This document shows, in pieces, positions 1 through 9,990 of a DNA stretch of 64,000 nt. This stretch comes from Diphasiastrum complanatum. Taxonomy: Eukaryota; Streptophyta; Lycopodiopsida; Lycopodiales; Lycopodiaceae. Below the pieces are notes generated by a model. It was not told the DNA's origin. It saw only the letters and a list, made by a program, of their open reading frames with translations, and ran no database searches. The DNA is taken from the NCBI GenBank assembly GCA_029204225.1, contig CM055100.1, forward strand, positions 61,749,472 to 61,813,471, given 5' to 3'. The position numbers and the translations under genes are program-made. Each line of letters opens with the position of its first letter. Position 1 is the first letter of the stretch.

Positions 1-63
1 AAGAATATCCTAAGTGTTGGTCAACTCTTGGAAAGTGGTCTGGATGTCCACTTTGAGCATGGA
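1..63 (+). pseudogene. Ty1/copia gag-pre-integrase fragment cut by LTR of element A
   Basis: Frame 1 reads an open peptide containing KNILSVGQLLESGLDVHF. The K-N-I-L-S-V-G-Q-L pattern is the conserved stretch between protease and integrase in Ty1/copia polyproteins. The reading ends where the LTR of element A begins. The fragment differs from A's own version of this segment (near 2020-2080), so it belongs to a different copia-type ORF that was already present. Only its last 21 codons are in the window. The sequence just beyond A (from about 11105) begins with H-G-R-L-F-K and could be its continuation; that link is inference. Confidence 0.6.
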
Positions 64-447
64 GTTAATTAATAGGTTACTTTGACCCAAAAGGTCGAGA
101 TCTGTGTAGCCATGGGTATTTAGTTATTTAGGCCATGTTAAGTTTGTCTTAATTTGTGATGGACACAATTTTGGTCATGTACTGACTCGTGGGTCCTTAG
201 TGGTCTAATTTGGTTTAGGGGCCATATTTGGACTTTTGGGGATGCCCTACCTTCAGTAAGTAGGTAGAGTACATATTGGCTTATTGTGTCACATTTTTCA
301 ATTTTGGCTAAGCATTGCTCTCCATTACTTGTGTTGTTGTTTTCTCTCTCTCTCTCTTAGAGGAGGGCGCCCAGCCTCTTCTCTCTTGTGTTTTGTGGAG
401 ATTGATTACTAGCTAGATCTTGGTGCCTTGACTCTTGTTTTCCTACA
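64..447 (+). repeat. 5' LTR of copia element A, 5'-truncated
   Basis: From about position 64 this aligns along its length with 10714-11100; shared landmarks include the 'tgacccaaaaggtc' block and the 'tgccttgactcttg' block. It ends in CTACA at 447, directly before the primer site. The right LTR begins TGTTAAAAATAAATT, but those first 30 or so bases are absent here and are replaced by copia coding sequence. Near 341-373 it holds a short TC run and a GAGGGCGCCC motif that recurs in the leader. Confidence 0.85.
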
Positions 448-460
448 TGGTATCAAAGCT
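448..460 (+). other. Primer-binding site of element A (initiator-Met tRNA)
   Basis: TGGTATCAAAGCT follows the LTR end immediately. Plant copia elements use TGGTATCAGAGC, the complement of the initiator-Met tRNA 3' end, and this copy has one change. Confidence 0.85.
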
Positions 461-1042
461 ACCAGATCTGCAGCAAGCTTGTATGTTGGCGCCCTACCAG
501 AAGAGGAGCTACTCTACCTTTTGTTCTGAAATTTCAGCATCCTATTGATTTTTCCAAGTGGAGTTTGGATCAGCTTTTTTGTCTCTTTTTAGATGGAAGG
601 AGAGCGCCCATCACAGATGTTGGAGGAGCAATTTTCAGCATCTCAAATCTGATTTTTTTGCAACCAGTTTTCAGCAAGTTTGGTTTGGAGGAGGGCACCC
701 AAAAATTTGCTACTGATTTGGGGTTTTGGAGTCTTCTTACCTTGCTGTTTTTGTTCTCAAGTTTGTAGTTGTGAAGGAGGGCGCCCAATATTCAGCATAC
801 CCTATTGTGAGTTAGGGCAAAGTTGTGGCTGAAAAATTGCAGATTTTCAGCAAGCAGTAGGGTGCTTTCAACAACCCTATTGAAGTGTGTTTTCCATTAT
901 CTTTTGGGCACTTTGGTTGCAGATTGGTAGACATCTTGTGCTCTTATTTTCAGCTCATTGTTTACTGCAAATTTGTGAGTAGATTTGACTTTGGAAAGGC
1001 TCTCTTTCCTATCTACTAAAAGCTGAAATTTTGTTGGAGGTA
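461..1042 (+). other. Leader of element A with reiterated GGGCGCCC motif
   Basis: Non-coding leader between the primer site and gag. The palindrome-like core (G)GGCGCCC, usually preceded by GGAGGA or GAAGGA, occurs around 488, 600, 692 and 776 in degenerate form, and also in both LTRs (around 365 and 11018). The short ORFs here show no family signature. Confidence 0.6.
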
Positions 1043-1992
1043 ATGGCTTTAGTGAAGATCGGTTGGATGGCACAAACTACTCCTTGTGGAGTTACATGAT
1101 GAAGAATCTTCTTATAGCGAAAGGGGTGTGGGATTTGGTCAATGGTGATGAGGAAAGGCCTCCTTCTTTGGCACCTACTACACCTCATGGATCATCATCA
1201 TCATCTTCTACATCTTCGGAAGAACAAAAGAAGTGGGATAGAAGGGATGCACAAGCACATTCTATGGTTGCTCTTGCGGTGAAAAGATCTATCTTACCTC
1301 ATATTAGATCTTTTAAGACATCTAAAAGTGCGTGGAAAACACTTAATACGATGCATAGGGTCAAAAATCCAGCAAGAGTGGTGTATCTCCGAAATCAACT
1401 TTCTATGTTGAAGATGCAAGAAGGGGATCTAGTGACCAATCACTTGACGAAGATCAAGGATCTTCGCGAGGAGCTTCTCAATATTGACGAGATAATTGAG
1501 GATGCTCAATTTGTTTCCATTACTCTCAACTCATTACCTTCCTCTTATCTTCCATTTGTTTCATCTTTGAGTATCTCTCTTAGGGGACATCAACTCTCCT
1601 TTGATGAACTTGTTGGGCTGCTTCTTTAAGAGGAGCAAACCAGACAAAATTTTGTGTGTGACACTCAACAAGACCAAGCTTTCTTCACGAAAAGCAAGGG
1701 CAAAGTCAAGTCAAAAGGAAAGGGGAAGCCTCCTTCCAAGGATGAGCAAAAGCCCATTGGAGGTCAAAATGTCAACACTCAAAAGAAAAAAGAGAAGTGT
1801 CATTATTGCAAGAAGTATGGGCACTTCATCAAGGATTGTAAGAAGAAGCTTGCGAAAGAGGAGAGTAAAGGAATTGATACTAGTGCTGCACTTGCTACTT
1901 TGGAGCAAGAGCTTGAAGCTAGTGGTGATCTCTTCAACCAAGACTATGCTTTTGTGTTTAATATTGCTTCTACTAGTACTTCTACATCTTGA
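1043..1992 (+). pseudogene. gag of element A (copia UBN2-type Gag with CCHC knuckle), frameshifted
   Basis: The capsid-like part (about 1063-1629) contains D-G-T-N-Y-S-L-W, the standard start of plant copia Gag, then the helical UBN2-type region. The next segment is in another frame (1654-1992) and carries a zinc knuckle C-H-Y-C-K-K-Y-G-H-F-I-K-D-C at 1798-1839 (CX2CX4HX4C), which binds genomic RNA. The only plausible ATG (1043) is out of frame with D-G-T-N-Y, so bases were lost near the start. A stop near 1627-1629 separates the two halves. The reading ends in a Ser/Thr run just before a deletion that removed the protease. Confidence 0.88.
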
Positions 1993-3217
1993 AGAAAAGT
2001 ACATTAAGAATGTGCTTTATGTTCCGAGAATCAAGAAGAATCTTCTTTTGGTTTCAACTATGTTGAAGCAAGGACTAGTTGGTGAGTTCAAAGAAGATAA
2101 GTGTCTTTTCAAGGATCCTAAAAGATCTCTCTTGATTATTGTTTCGGGAACAATGCATGCTGCCTTATTCATTATAGATACCTATGAGAGACGAATTCTC
2201 TCTATATGTCTTGTTGCTTCTACATCACAATCATTGGAGTTGGCTGAATTGTGGCACGCAAGGTTTGGACATCTCAACTTTGCAAGTTTGAAGAAGCTGA
2301 AGACATTTAATAGATATTCCTACTATTGACAGCTAGAAGGGCATGTATGTGAGGGGTGCATACTTGGAAAGTTTCAAAGGAAACCTTTTCCAATTGATGG
2401 AACTATAAGGGTTCTTGATCAATTTGATTTGGTTCATAGTGATGTTTGTGGTCCAATGAGGACCGAATCCATTGAAAAGTGCATCTATTTTGTGACTTTT
2501 ATTGATGACTTTTCCTGTTTTACATGGATCTATCCTATGAAGGCTAAATCGGAAGTTTTTCAACATTTCAAAGATTTTCTAGTAATGGTGGAAAACCAAT
2601 TTGGGCATTCTTTGAAGACCCTATGCATCGATCGAGGAGGGGGATACATCAAGAGTACGTTCGGTGCATTTCTTTGAGAGAAGGGAATTCTACATCAAAT
2701 GACAACTCCCTATACGCCTCAACAAAATGGTGTTGCCGAGCGAAAGAATCGCACACTTATGGAGATGGCCTGTTGCATGCTCAAAGCAAAGGGACTGGAT
2801 CAAAAGTTTTGGGCTGAAGCGGTTATAACGGCAGCATACATAAGCAATCATTGTCCTACTAAAACATTGAAGGTATTAACTCCTTATGAAGTTTGGTATG
2901 GGAAGAAGCCCACAATCTCTCACTTTTGCATTTTTGGTTGTACGGCTTATGCTTTTGTTCCGGATAAACTTTGTACAAAGCTTGAGGATGAAGGAGTTAA
3001 ATGCATTTTTGTTGGCTGTAGTAATGAAAGCAAAGGCTATAGGCTGTTCAATTTGAGCACTAACAAGATTATTGTTAGTCCTGATGTGCATTTTGATGAA
3101 AATAATTCATTAGATGTGGCCCCAACTCATATCTTGAAGGGGGACAGCCCACATACTGTGAATGTCAAAGTTTTTCCAGATTTGGTACCATCTTCTAGTT
3201 CTGGAGATAAGGGTTAG
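1993..3217 (+). pseudogene. gag-pre-integrase and integrase of element A; protease deleted, nonsense in core
   Basis: About 1998-2329 encodes the gag-pre-integrase segment (K-N-V-L-Y-V-P, then E-L-W-H-A-R-F-G-H-L-N, the zinc-binding histidines). The D-S-G-A protease motif that should precede it is absent, because the Ser/Thr tail of Gag runs straight into this segment. The integrase core starts near 2429: first Asp at 2438-2440 (H-S-D-V-C-G-P), second Asp at 2630-2632, and Glu in N-G-V-A-E-R-K-N at 2738-2740. The second-Asp motif is degenerate (D-R-G-G-G-Y). A TGA at 2675-2677 interrupts the core; the frame continues unchanged after it to 3217. Confidence 0.88.
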
Positions 3218-3396
3218 CAATCAACCAATTTCGAACTGCCCAACACCTCATCAACTTTAGAGCCTAATGTTCATCAAGGACCGGCCATTGTTGCTCAAAA
3301 TCAGCCTGCAAGAACTGTTGGACAGCAAGGACCAGTTTTGGAAGATCTTGGACAGCCAAGTGTAGTGTCACAAGATCTTGGACAACAAATTGCAAG
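3218..3396 (+). other. Linker of element A; deletion point between integrase and reverse transcriptase
   Basis: Gln/Pro-rich linker with repeats of the words 'gatcttggaca' and 'gttggaca'. It runs directly into the middle of reverse transcriptase at about 3397, so the segment encoding the RT fingers (normally K-A-R-L-V-A-x-G and E-T-F-A-P-V) is missing. Confidence 0.6.
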
Positions 3397-3923
3397 GTGA
3401 GGGTAGTAACCTCTTTGGCTACCCATTTTGGTTGGCGTTTGCGGCAACTTGACATAAAGACAGCATTCCTCAATGGTGATCTCAATGAGGAAGTGTACCT
3501 TCAACAACCTGCTGGTTTTTTGGTTGAAGGCCAAGAAGATAAAGTTTGTCTTCTCAAGAAGGCGCTTTATGGACTGAAGCAAGCCCCGAGGATGTGGTAT
3601 CAAAAGATACATGCCTATTTTTGTGGTCGTGGGTTTACTAATAGTCCTAGCCAATCTATTCTTTATGTCAAGCATACTTCAGATTATATCATCATTATTT
3701 TGCTTTATGTTGATGATATTATTGTTACGGGAAGTAATGAGCAGCAGAGTGATGCCTTAATACTTGATCTTGGTACGGTTTTTGAAACCTCAGATTTAGA
3801 CCTATTGCACTTTTATCTTGGTCGATTTGTACAAGAAGGGGCTGGAATTTTCATCTCTCCAAAACGCTACATTGGGTAGATTTTGAAGTGCTTCAAGATG
3901 GAAGATTGGAAGCCGGTTGCTAC
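3397..3923 (+). pseudogene. Reverse transcriptase of element A, N-terminus missing, split by element B
   Basis: The translation contains L-D-I-K-T-A-F-L-N-G, the K-K-A-L-Y-G-L-K-Q-A-P-R block and the catalytic L-L-Y-V-D-D-I-I at 3706-3717, all hallmarks of copia reverse transcriptase. A TAG at about 3877-3879 interrupts the frame. The following K-M-E-D-W-K-P-V-A is cut at 3923 by element B. With B and one GCTAC removed, the frame continues as T-P-M-E-T-G-L-K-L at 9991, exactly as in intact relatives. Confidence 0.9.
3919..3923. repeat. Target-site duplication GCTAC, left side of element B
   Basis: GCTAC lies immediately left of B and again at 9986-9990. Five base pairs is the usual duplication made by copia integrase. 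Confidence 0.92.
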
Positions 3924-4199
3924 ACTTAGAATTTGCTTTGCACAGGAACACAGATCATGCTACACAGTAACACAGACAGAAAATCACTCTCCTCAGCAAG
4001 CTCACATAGCAACTGTATTTCTCAAAATGAAATTATTCTGTACATATAGTTGTTCACTCAGGCAACCCATGCATGACCCAGGTTGTCGTTGGCGGGACGC
4101 GTGTCCCGTCGACTTGCCTCTTAGCGAGGCCAACTGATCCTTATCCACTGATAGGACCCACAGTACAGTAACACAGTGATTCTAACTTTAATTCTAACT
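3924..4199 (-). repeat. 3' LTR of copia element B
   Basis: 276 bp, matching 9710-9985 apart from about ten substitutions. The outer boundary is fixed by the GCTAC duplication and the inner boundary by the polypurine tract at 4200-4210. Confidence 0.93.
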
Positions 4200-4210
4200 C
4201 TCTCCCTTAA
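4200..4210 (-). other. Polypurine tract of element B
   Basis: On the minus strand this reads TTAAGGGAGAG and abuts the 3' LTR. That is the expected position for plus-strand priming of reverse transcription. Confidence 0.8.
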
Positions 4211-4261
4211 AGTAGAGTCACTTTTTATACAATCATATACATAGCTTTAATTCAACAAACT

Positions 4262-4700
4262 TTAAGTACAAAAAGTTTTGATCTAAACTTATCAAACTTT
4301 TCTCCAATAAGTGGCTTAGTGAAGATATCAGCTAGTTGTTCTTCTGTGCTACAATGAACAACATGAATTTCACGACTCAGCAGCTCTCACGTATGAAGTG
4401 ATATTGAATCTCAATGTGTTTAGTTCTCGCATAAAACACTGGATTCTTTTCTAGCTAAATGCCACTCTGACTGTCGCTATGTAAAGTCGTGGGATTTTTC
4501 TGCTTCATGCCAATTTCTTCCAAGATTTGTCTCAACCATATAGCTTCTTGTGCAGCACTACACATTGCCTTATACTCTGCTTCTGTGGTGGAAAGAGCAA
4601 TTGTACTTTGCTTCTTACTAGACCAGGAAAAGCAATTACCACAAAACTGGAATATATATCATGCGGTGGATCTACGATCATCATAGTCACCTCCCCAGTC
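4262..4700 (-). pseudogene. RNase H of element B, frameshifted
   Basis: Minus-strand frames contain W-S-S-K-K-Q-S-T, then S-T-T-E-A-E-Y-K-A, then H-S-D-S-Q-S, and near the end A-D-I-F-T-K-P-L. These are the ordered motifs of copia RNase H. The upstream ORF breaks at about 4659 after D-Y-D-D-R-R-S-T, and a TAG lies inside the S-D-S-Q-S region, so the domain is scattered over frames. The polyprotein would end near 4262, 50 bases before the polypurine tract. Confidence 0.85.
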
Positions 4701-5120
4701 CGCATCCACATAGCCACACAACTCAGATAAACTATCATGCTTCTTGTAAATCAAGCCATACTCTGAAGTGCCTTTCACATAACGCAAAATGCGTTTAGCT
4801 ACTTTCCAATGCGTTTTCGTAGGTGCTGCCATAAACTGACTTACAATGCCAACAGCATAGCATATATCTGGTCTAGTTGTGGTAAGGTAAATCAAGCTCC
4901 CTACTAGCTGTCTATACAGCGTAGCATCAAATGACTGTGGTTCATCAAGCTTAGAAAGCTTTTTACTTGGTTCAATAGGAGTGTTTACTGGTTTGCAATC
5001 CTGCAACCTAAACTTGTGCAGCAACTCTTTGACATACTTCACCTGTGTTAAACCCACTTCATGTCCTTTTTGCCACACTTCTACTCCAAGGCAGTAATGC
5101 ATCAGGCTGAGATCTGTCAT
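4659..5120 (-). pseudogene. RT thumb/connection and start of RNase H of element B
   Basis: Encodes L-S-L-M-H-Y-C-L-G-V-E-V, then P-V-N-T-P-I-E, then Y-R-Q-L-V-G-S-L-I-Y-L and R-P-D-I-C-Y-A, the standard C-terminal reverse transcriptase blocks, ending with the first RNase H Asp (Y-V-D-A-D-W-G). It is joined to the previous ORF by a frameshift: 'cattt-gagatg' lacks one T, turning H-F-E-M-T-D-L into H-L-R-stop. Confidence 0.9.
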
Positions 5121-6859
5121 CTCAAATGTTCCATGAGGTCTTTCTTGATTATGTCTATCATCTCTTGATTATTTCCCGTAATAATCAAGTCATCAACATA
5201 AAGAGCAATCAAAGAAACCATACCATCAAAGCATAAGACATATAGATTTGGATCAGAATGTGTTCTCACCATCCCCTTTGAACGAAAGTAGGCATCAATC
5301 CTGCTATACCACGCACGTGGTGCTTGTTTAAGACCATAAAGCGCTTTCTTCAAGCGACATACTTTATTTTCATGTCCTTTCGTTACAAAGCCTTCAAGTT
5401 CATCCATGAACACTTCTTCTTCTAACTCATCATTTAGAAAAGCAGATTTCACATCCATCTGATGCAAAGGCCAACCAAAATGTGAAGCTAAAGCAATAAG
5501 TAGACGTAGAGTATTCCACTTACACACCGGCGCAAAGGTCTCCTCATAGTCAATGCCTTTATTTTGTGCGTACCCTCTGATTACCAATCTTGCTTTGTGC
5601 TTTGCTATGCTTCCATCTGCATGGTACTTAGTTCTGTATACCCATTTGCAACCAATGGGTTTCTTGCCAACTAGTGGTTCTACTAAGTCCCATGTGCTAT
5701 GCTTAGCAATTGACTCCATCTCCTCTCCCATGGCCTTGATCCAAATATCATCATCCTTCGCTTCACTATAAGTCGAAGGTTCTTTGCTTTGAATAATGCT
5801 AGATAAGAGAGCATAATTTGCTTCATACCTTTCAGGTAGTATCTTCTCTCTTGTTGATCTTCGTAGCTCTCCCTGGTTAGATGATCCTGGAAAGTCATCT
5901 ATATCGCGGCGCTCCATCAATCTCTCAAACCACTTAGGGAGCTTTCTGTCAGGTGATCGGCTTCCTGGTGAAAATGTATCCCACGGTACATCCTTCTCCT
6001 TGCGTTTGTCACCTGCAATTTCAATCCTTCTTGCACCAAAAGGTTTGTCCCTACCTCTCCAACCTGTTTCTTGAGGTTGAGTAGTAGTATCTTGAGATGT
6101 ATCCTCATGTTCATCACTCGGAAGGTCAATGAATAGATCATCATCAGGTGGTATCCTCACTATACCATTTTTCCTACTGGATGTGTCTATCTTCTCAGCA
6201 TCTTCATCTTCATACATCTTGGATTCATCAAAGATAACATCTCGGCTTACATGGATTTTGTTTTCGACTGGATCAAAACATTTATAGCCCTTCACGCGAT
6301 CATCATATCCTAGGAATATGCACTTGATAGCTTTTACATCAAGTTTACGTCTCTCTTCCTTAGGAATATGTACAAAGGCCTTACATCCAAAGATTCGCAA
6401 GTGGTTCACCTTTGGCTTCTTCTTTGTGAATGCTTCCTCAGGTGTTATTTTTGGTATGGCAATGGTAGGACTTCTATTTTGAAGATAGACTGTCGTGCTA
6501 CATGCTTCTGACCAAAAATCTTTTGGTAATTTCATCTCAACTAGCATAGATCTAGCACTTTCCACAATCGTACGATTTTTGCGCTCAGCTATACCATTGA
6601 GAGCAGGAGTATGAGCTTGCGTAAATTGTCTTTTAATCCCACATTGATCACAAAGATCATTGAAGTCATTAGACTTATACTCACCTCCACTATCTGATCT
6701 TAGGATTTTGATCTTCTCACCGGTCTGATTTTCGACCAAGTTTTTGAAGTTCTTGAAGTTCTCAAAAGCATATGATTTCTTCTTCAAGAAGTAGATCCAC
6801 GTCTTACGTGACATATCATCAATAAAGGTCATGAAATAGAAGGCTTTTCCTAAGGACAT
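5117..6859 (-). pseudogene. Integrase core plus reverse transcriptase of element B
   Basis: A 580-codon ORF. Integrase: F-I-D-D-M-S-R-K-T-W, then R-S-D-S-G-G-E-Y (second catalytic Asp), then N-G-I-A-E-R-K-N-R (Glu). A linker rich in D/E/S/R follows (about residues 215-330). Reverse transcriptase: K-A-R-L-V-I-R-G-Y-A-Q, E-T-F-A-P-V, K-K-A-L-Y-G-L-K-Q-A-P-R and the active-site A-L-Y-V-D-D-L-I near the end. The ORF stops when a T is lost at about 5120. The integrase N-terminus with the first Asp is in the neighbouring ORF, in another frame. Confidence 0.93.
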
Positions 6860-7608
6860 GGTCCATCATAGGCCCGCATAAAATCTGTGTGGATTAAATC
6901 CAGGATGTTCTTTGCTCTTGCAACACCCCCTTTATTGAACTTCTCTCGATGTTGCTTCCCATATATACAAGATTCGCACATCGATTTCAAGTGATCTTCT
7001 ATGGTAGGCAGTCCTGTTACCATCTCCAATTTTCTTATCAAACTGAGGCTTCCCAAGTTCAAGTGACCAAGCCTCTTGTGCCACAACTCAGTTTGCGAAG
7101 GAATGGATGATACAAGTCCATGTTGCCCCTTGATTGTAGCATTCAACCTGTACAATTTTGTATTGGGCTCTCTTACTCCATTCGCAATAACTTTGAACTT
7201 TTGGTTCGCATCCTTCACAAAGCAACGATCATGGGCGAATTCTACTTTCAACTTTTGATCAGTAATGACTCCAACAGAAAGTAGATTTTTCTTCAAACCT
7301 AGTACGTAAAGTACCTCCCTGATCATCCTGCTTTTGCCATCAGGCAGTTGGATTGAAATTGTGCCTATCCCCTTGATCATGCACACTTCACCATTTGCTT
7401 GTGAAACAGATGTTCCATTATCCAACGCCTTCAAACTACTGAACCAGTTCTTGTTACATGTCATGTGTCTTGTGGCTCCTGAGTCAATATACCATGTTTG
7501 ATCATATTGATTAGATGACAATGCAGATATGAAGATGCTAGAGTCTTCAATCTCACCCTCATCGACAAGGTTACCTGCTTGTTTTGGTTTCCCCTTGTCT
7601 TGTTCCAC
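6850..7608 (-). pseudogene. Protease, gag-pre-integrase and integrase N-terminus of element B
   Basis: An aspartic protease motif W-Y-I-D-S-G-A-T-R-H-M lies at about residues 39-49 and is intact. It is followed by K-K-N-L-L-S-V-G and the gag-pre-integrase zinc finger (E-L-W-H-K-R-L-G-H-L-N, then C-E-S-C-I-Y-G-K). The frame ends at L-I-H-T-D-F-M-R-A-Y-D-G; the first integrase Asp is the D of H-T-D. A frameshift at 6850-6860 separates it from the core. The start at 7608 is not a real initiation site; the frame comes from the Gag knuckle. Confidence 0.9.
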
Positions 7609-7845
7609 CAGGAATTTGCGACATTCACTCTTCCAATGGCCCTTTTTACCACAATGGAAGCACTTGCCTTTCTTCTTAGTTTTGTTGGAAGATCTTTCAT
7701 CCTCCTAAGACTTGGCAAATTGCTGCTTAGTCTTCTTCTTGCCCTTGCCCTTGCCTTGTTTTTGGCGTGTCGCAAGTGCCTGATCATCAGTATTTTGACA
7801 TCTAGCTTTCACCATTTCTCGTCGTTGCTCTTCCTGCATCAAGAT
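7609..7845 (-). pseudogene. Gag C-terminus of element B with CCHC zinc knuckle
   Basis: The minus strand reads K-G-K-C-F-H-C-G-K-K-G-H-W-K-S-E-C, a CX2CX4HX4C nucleocapsid knuckle, at about 7615-7670. A TAG near 7706-7708 (after Q-F-A-K-S) breaks the link with the Gag body. The Lys/Arg-rich stretch before it is typical of the nucleocapsid. Confidence 0.85.
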
Positions 7846-8391
7846 TCATGTGAGCTCGTCAAAGGTTGGCAATCTTTCTCTTGATGCTATTCCGCTCACA
7901 AACATCTGATAGGGTTCTGCAATGCCACATAATGCATTATGCACCACCTCCACATCACGTATGCGCTCTCCAATAGAATGCAGTTCATCTCTCATTGTCT
8001 TGATTCTGGTCATGTACGTCTGAATGTGCTCTCCTTGTTCCATGCGGGCACTATTCAACTTTGACTTCATAAACATGATTCTTGACGGATTTGACATCTC
8101 GAACTGCTCCTTTAGCACATCCCATGCCTGTCTGGGTGTAATAGCACCACAAACGTGGGTAATGATGTGATCCTTCACTGACAAGTTAATGAAGGTCAAA
8201 GCTTTCCTCATCTTTTTGTCGAACACTTTGATGTCTGCTTCATTTGGCGGCCTTCTCTCATCACCTGTGACGACTTCCCACACATATTTCTCCATCAGTA
8301 TGTTTTTCATTTTGAATTTCCACACTACATAGTTGGGTAGCCCGTCCAATTTGCTACTTTCACTCAAAATGGACTCTCCCATGTTTGCCAT
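7846..8391 (-). pseudogene. gag body of element B (UBN2-type)
   Basis: A 181-codon ORF starting M-A-N-M-G-E-S. It contains K-L-D-G-L-P-N-Y-V-V-W-K and later R-Q-A-W-D-V-L-K-E-Q-F and the S-R-I-M-F-M-K-S-K-L block, which identify the copia capsid domain. The start ATG at 8391 is credible, being the first in-frame ATG after a long leader. The ORF ends at T-F-D-E-L-T, where intact relatives continue into the knuckle region, so the stop is probably a lesion. Confidence 0.9.
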
Positions 8392-9696
8392 CGCAAAACT
8401 GCTTGAAACTTCTGCCTTAGGCTAAGAACAGTATGTCGAGGCCAACAGTGATGTCAGAAGTTGAAAATAATGACCTGCACTTTTTTTCTTACCAGGCCAC
8501 TCGCCGCTTTTCCACCAATTTGAAATCCAGATCGGCATCGCCTTCTGAAATGCACTCAGTCGTCAACTCCCAAAAACGTGCCCAGTGGAATGGTGAAACT
8601 ACTTCTGACGTACTCCGAACACTTTCTCCGCTGTAACCACTCTGTTTTGTTGTACTGTACTTGCAGGTACAGTCCGGGTGCCCTTCGTTTGGAGGTTATA
8701 GCCTTTCGTTTGGGTCAAAACGGACAAAGGACCCAAAAATAGGGACTTTTCTAGCTTTTGAACTGTTTCTTCACTTTGAAGAAACTTCACTCTTCACTTG
8801 TGAAGGGACCCAGCTCAACTTTCAGTATAAAAATTTTTCATTAAGTTGAAGGCCAGAATGCACTTCAATTCTTCAGGGCCCTGTTCAAAGCTCATCCAAT
8901 GGCTGAACCAAATCTTGTGGTTCAAATTTCTCTCCCATCACAGATTCTGGACCGTTGATTCATTTGACACCTCATCTAAAGGTTCAAAGTACATCTGGGC
9001 ATCGAACCAAACTCCTGCAGATGCTATGATCTTCGGTACAGTGAGTTGTTCATCGCGTTGGGCGCGGGCGCGCGAACAGCCAGCGACTTCCCTGCCTGGG
9101 GCCGTGCCTCCCTTCTCTGAAAACTATCAGATCAAGCTCTCCTATGGATCGTTTTGAGCACGATCTGAGGCCTGGAGCAGGGTCGCCCTACTGAATCCAT
9201 GACTATAGAGTGTTCAGTCAGGAAATTCCGTGGAGAAACGGTGATTTTAGCTCAACTTGACAAAGTGGCTTTTTCACCTTTTTACCGCAAATCTGCTAGG
9301 TTAACTGTCTGGAGACAAATCTCTGACATAAATCTCAGAATCTCTCCGTGGCTGATTGACAGTGTGATTAGCTTCCTTCTTGTCCTTACGGCATCCAAAA
9401 GGGTGCACAAACAACGAAGAAATCACCAGTTATGTATAAAAACTGTAACCCCAAGTCCGGTTTCAATTTTCAGCTGGCTTCGAAATTGTCAATTTTTCAC
9501 CAAATTTTTCCCTGTCTGATGCTATGCACAGGCTAATAATCCCTCTGCTGAGCTTAGCAAGCCTCTATAAATTGAAAACCGTGCACCAGTGCTTCTCTTT
9601 CCATCTTCAACCCGCCGTAAAACCCTGAACTCTCAGAAGACAGTTCTCCCGAAGCTCTCTTCAACGACGACACTGTATTGTGTACACTCCCTGTAC
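8392..9696 (-). other. Untranslated leader of element B
   Basis: 1.3 kb between the primer site and gag with no coding signature in any frame. It contains a GC-rich patch around 9058-9110. The short ORFs on either strand here are unsupported. Confidence 0.7.
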
Positions 9697-9709
9697 GACT
9701 CTGATACCA
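9697..9709 (-). other. Primer-binding site of element B (initiator-Met tRNA)
   Basis: The minus strand reads TGGTATCAGAGTC immediately inside the 5' LTR. It matches the complement of the plant initiator-Met tRNA 3' end over 11 bases. Confidence 0.9.
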
Positions 9710-9985
9710 ACTTAGAATTTGCTTTACACATGAACACAAATCATGCTACACAGTAACACAGACAGAAAATCACTCTCCTCAGCAAGCTCACATAGCAACT
9801 GTATTTCTCAAAATGAAATTACACTGTACATATAGTTGTTCACTCAGGCAACCCATGCATGACCCAGGTTGCCGTTGGCGGGACGCGTGTCTCATCGACT
9901 TGCCTCGTGGCGAGGCCAACTGATCCTTATCCACTGATAGGACCCACAGTACAGTAACACAGTGATTCTAACTTTAATTCTAACT
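9710..9985 (-). repeat. 5' LTR of copia element B
   Basis: 276 bp, the partner of 3924-4199. Followed at 9986-9990 by the second GCTAC. Confidence 0.93.
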
Positions 9986-9990
9986 GCTAC
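9986..9990. repeat. Target-site duplication GCTAC, right side of element B
   Basis: Identical to 3919-3923. Counting the pair once rebuilds the A reading frame across the junction. Confidence 0.92.

Larger units (their letters stand above)
3924..9985 (-). mobile_element. Ty1/copia LTR retrotransposon B, minus strand, complete structure, inactive
   Basis: Two 276-bp LTRs differ at about ten positions by eye. Internal order on the minus strand: primer site, long leader, gag, CCHC knuckle, protease, integrase, reverse transcriptase, RNase H, polypurine tract. It is flanked by GCTAC on both sides and interrupts element A. The LTR ends are non-canonical: on the minus strand they begin AGTTAGAATT and end AATTCTAAGT rather than TG...CA. 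At least four lesions disable it: a stop before the knuckle, a frameshift in the integrase N-terminus, a lost T in reverse transcriptase, and breaks in RNase H. Confidence 0.94.

Noticed and set aside
9199-9519. Plus ORF in the leader of element B
   Set aside because: Antisense to the element, no motif, typical of chance in a leader.
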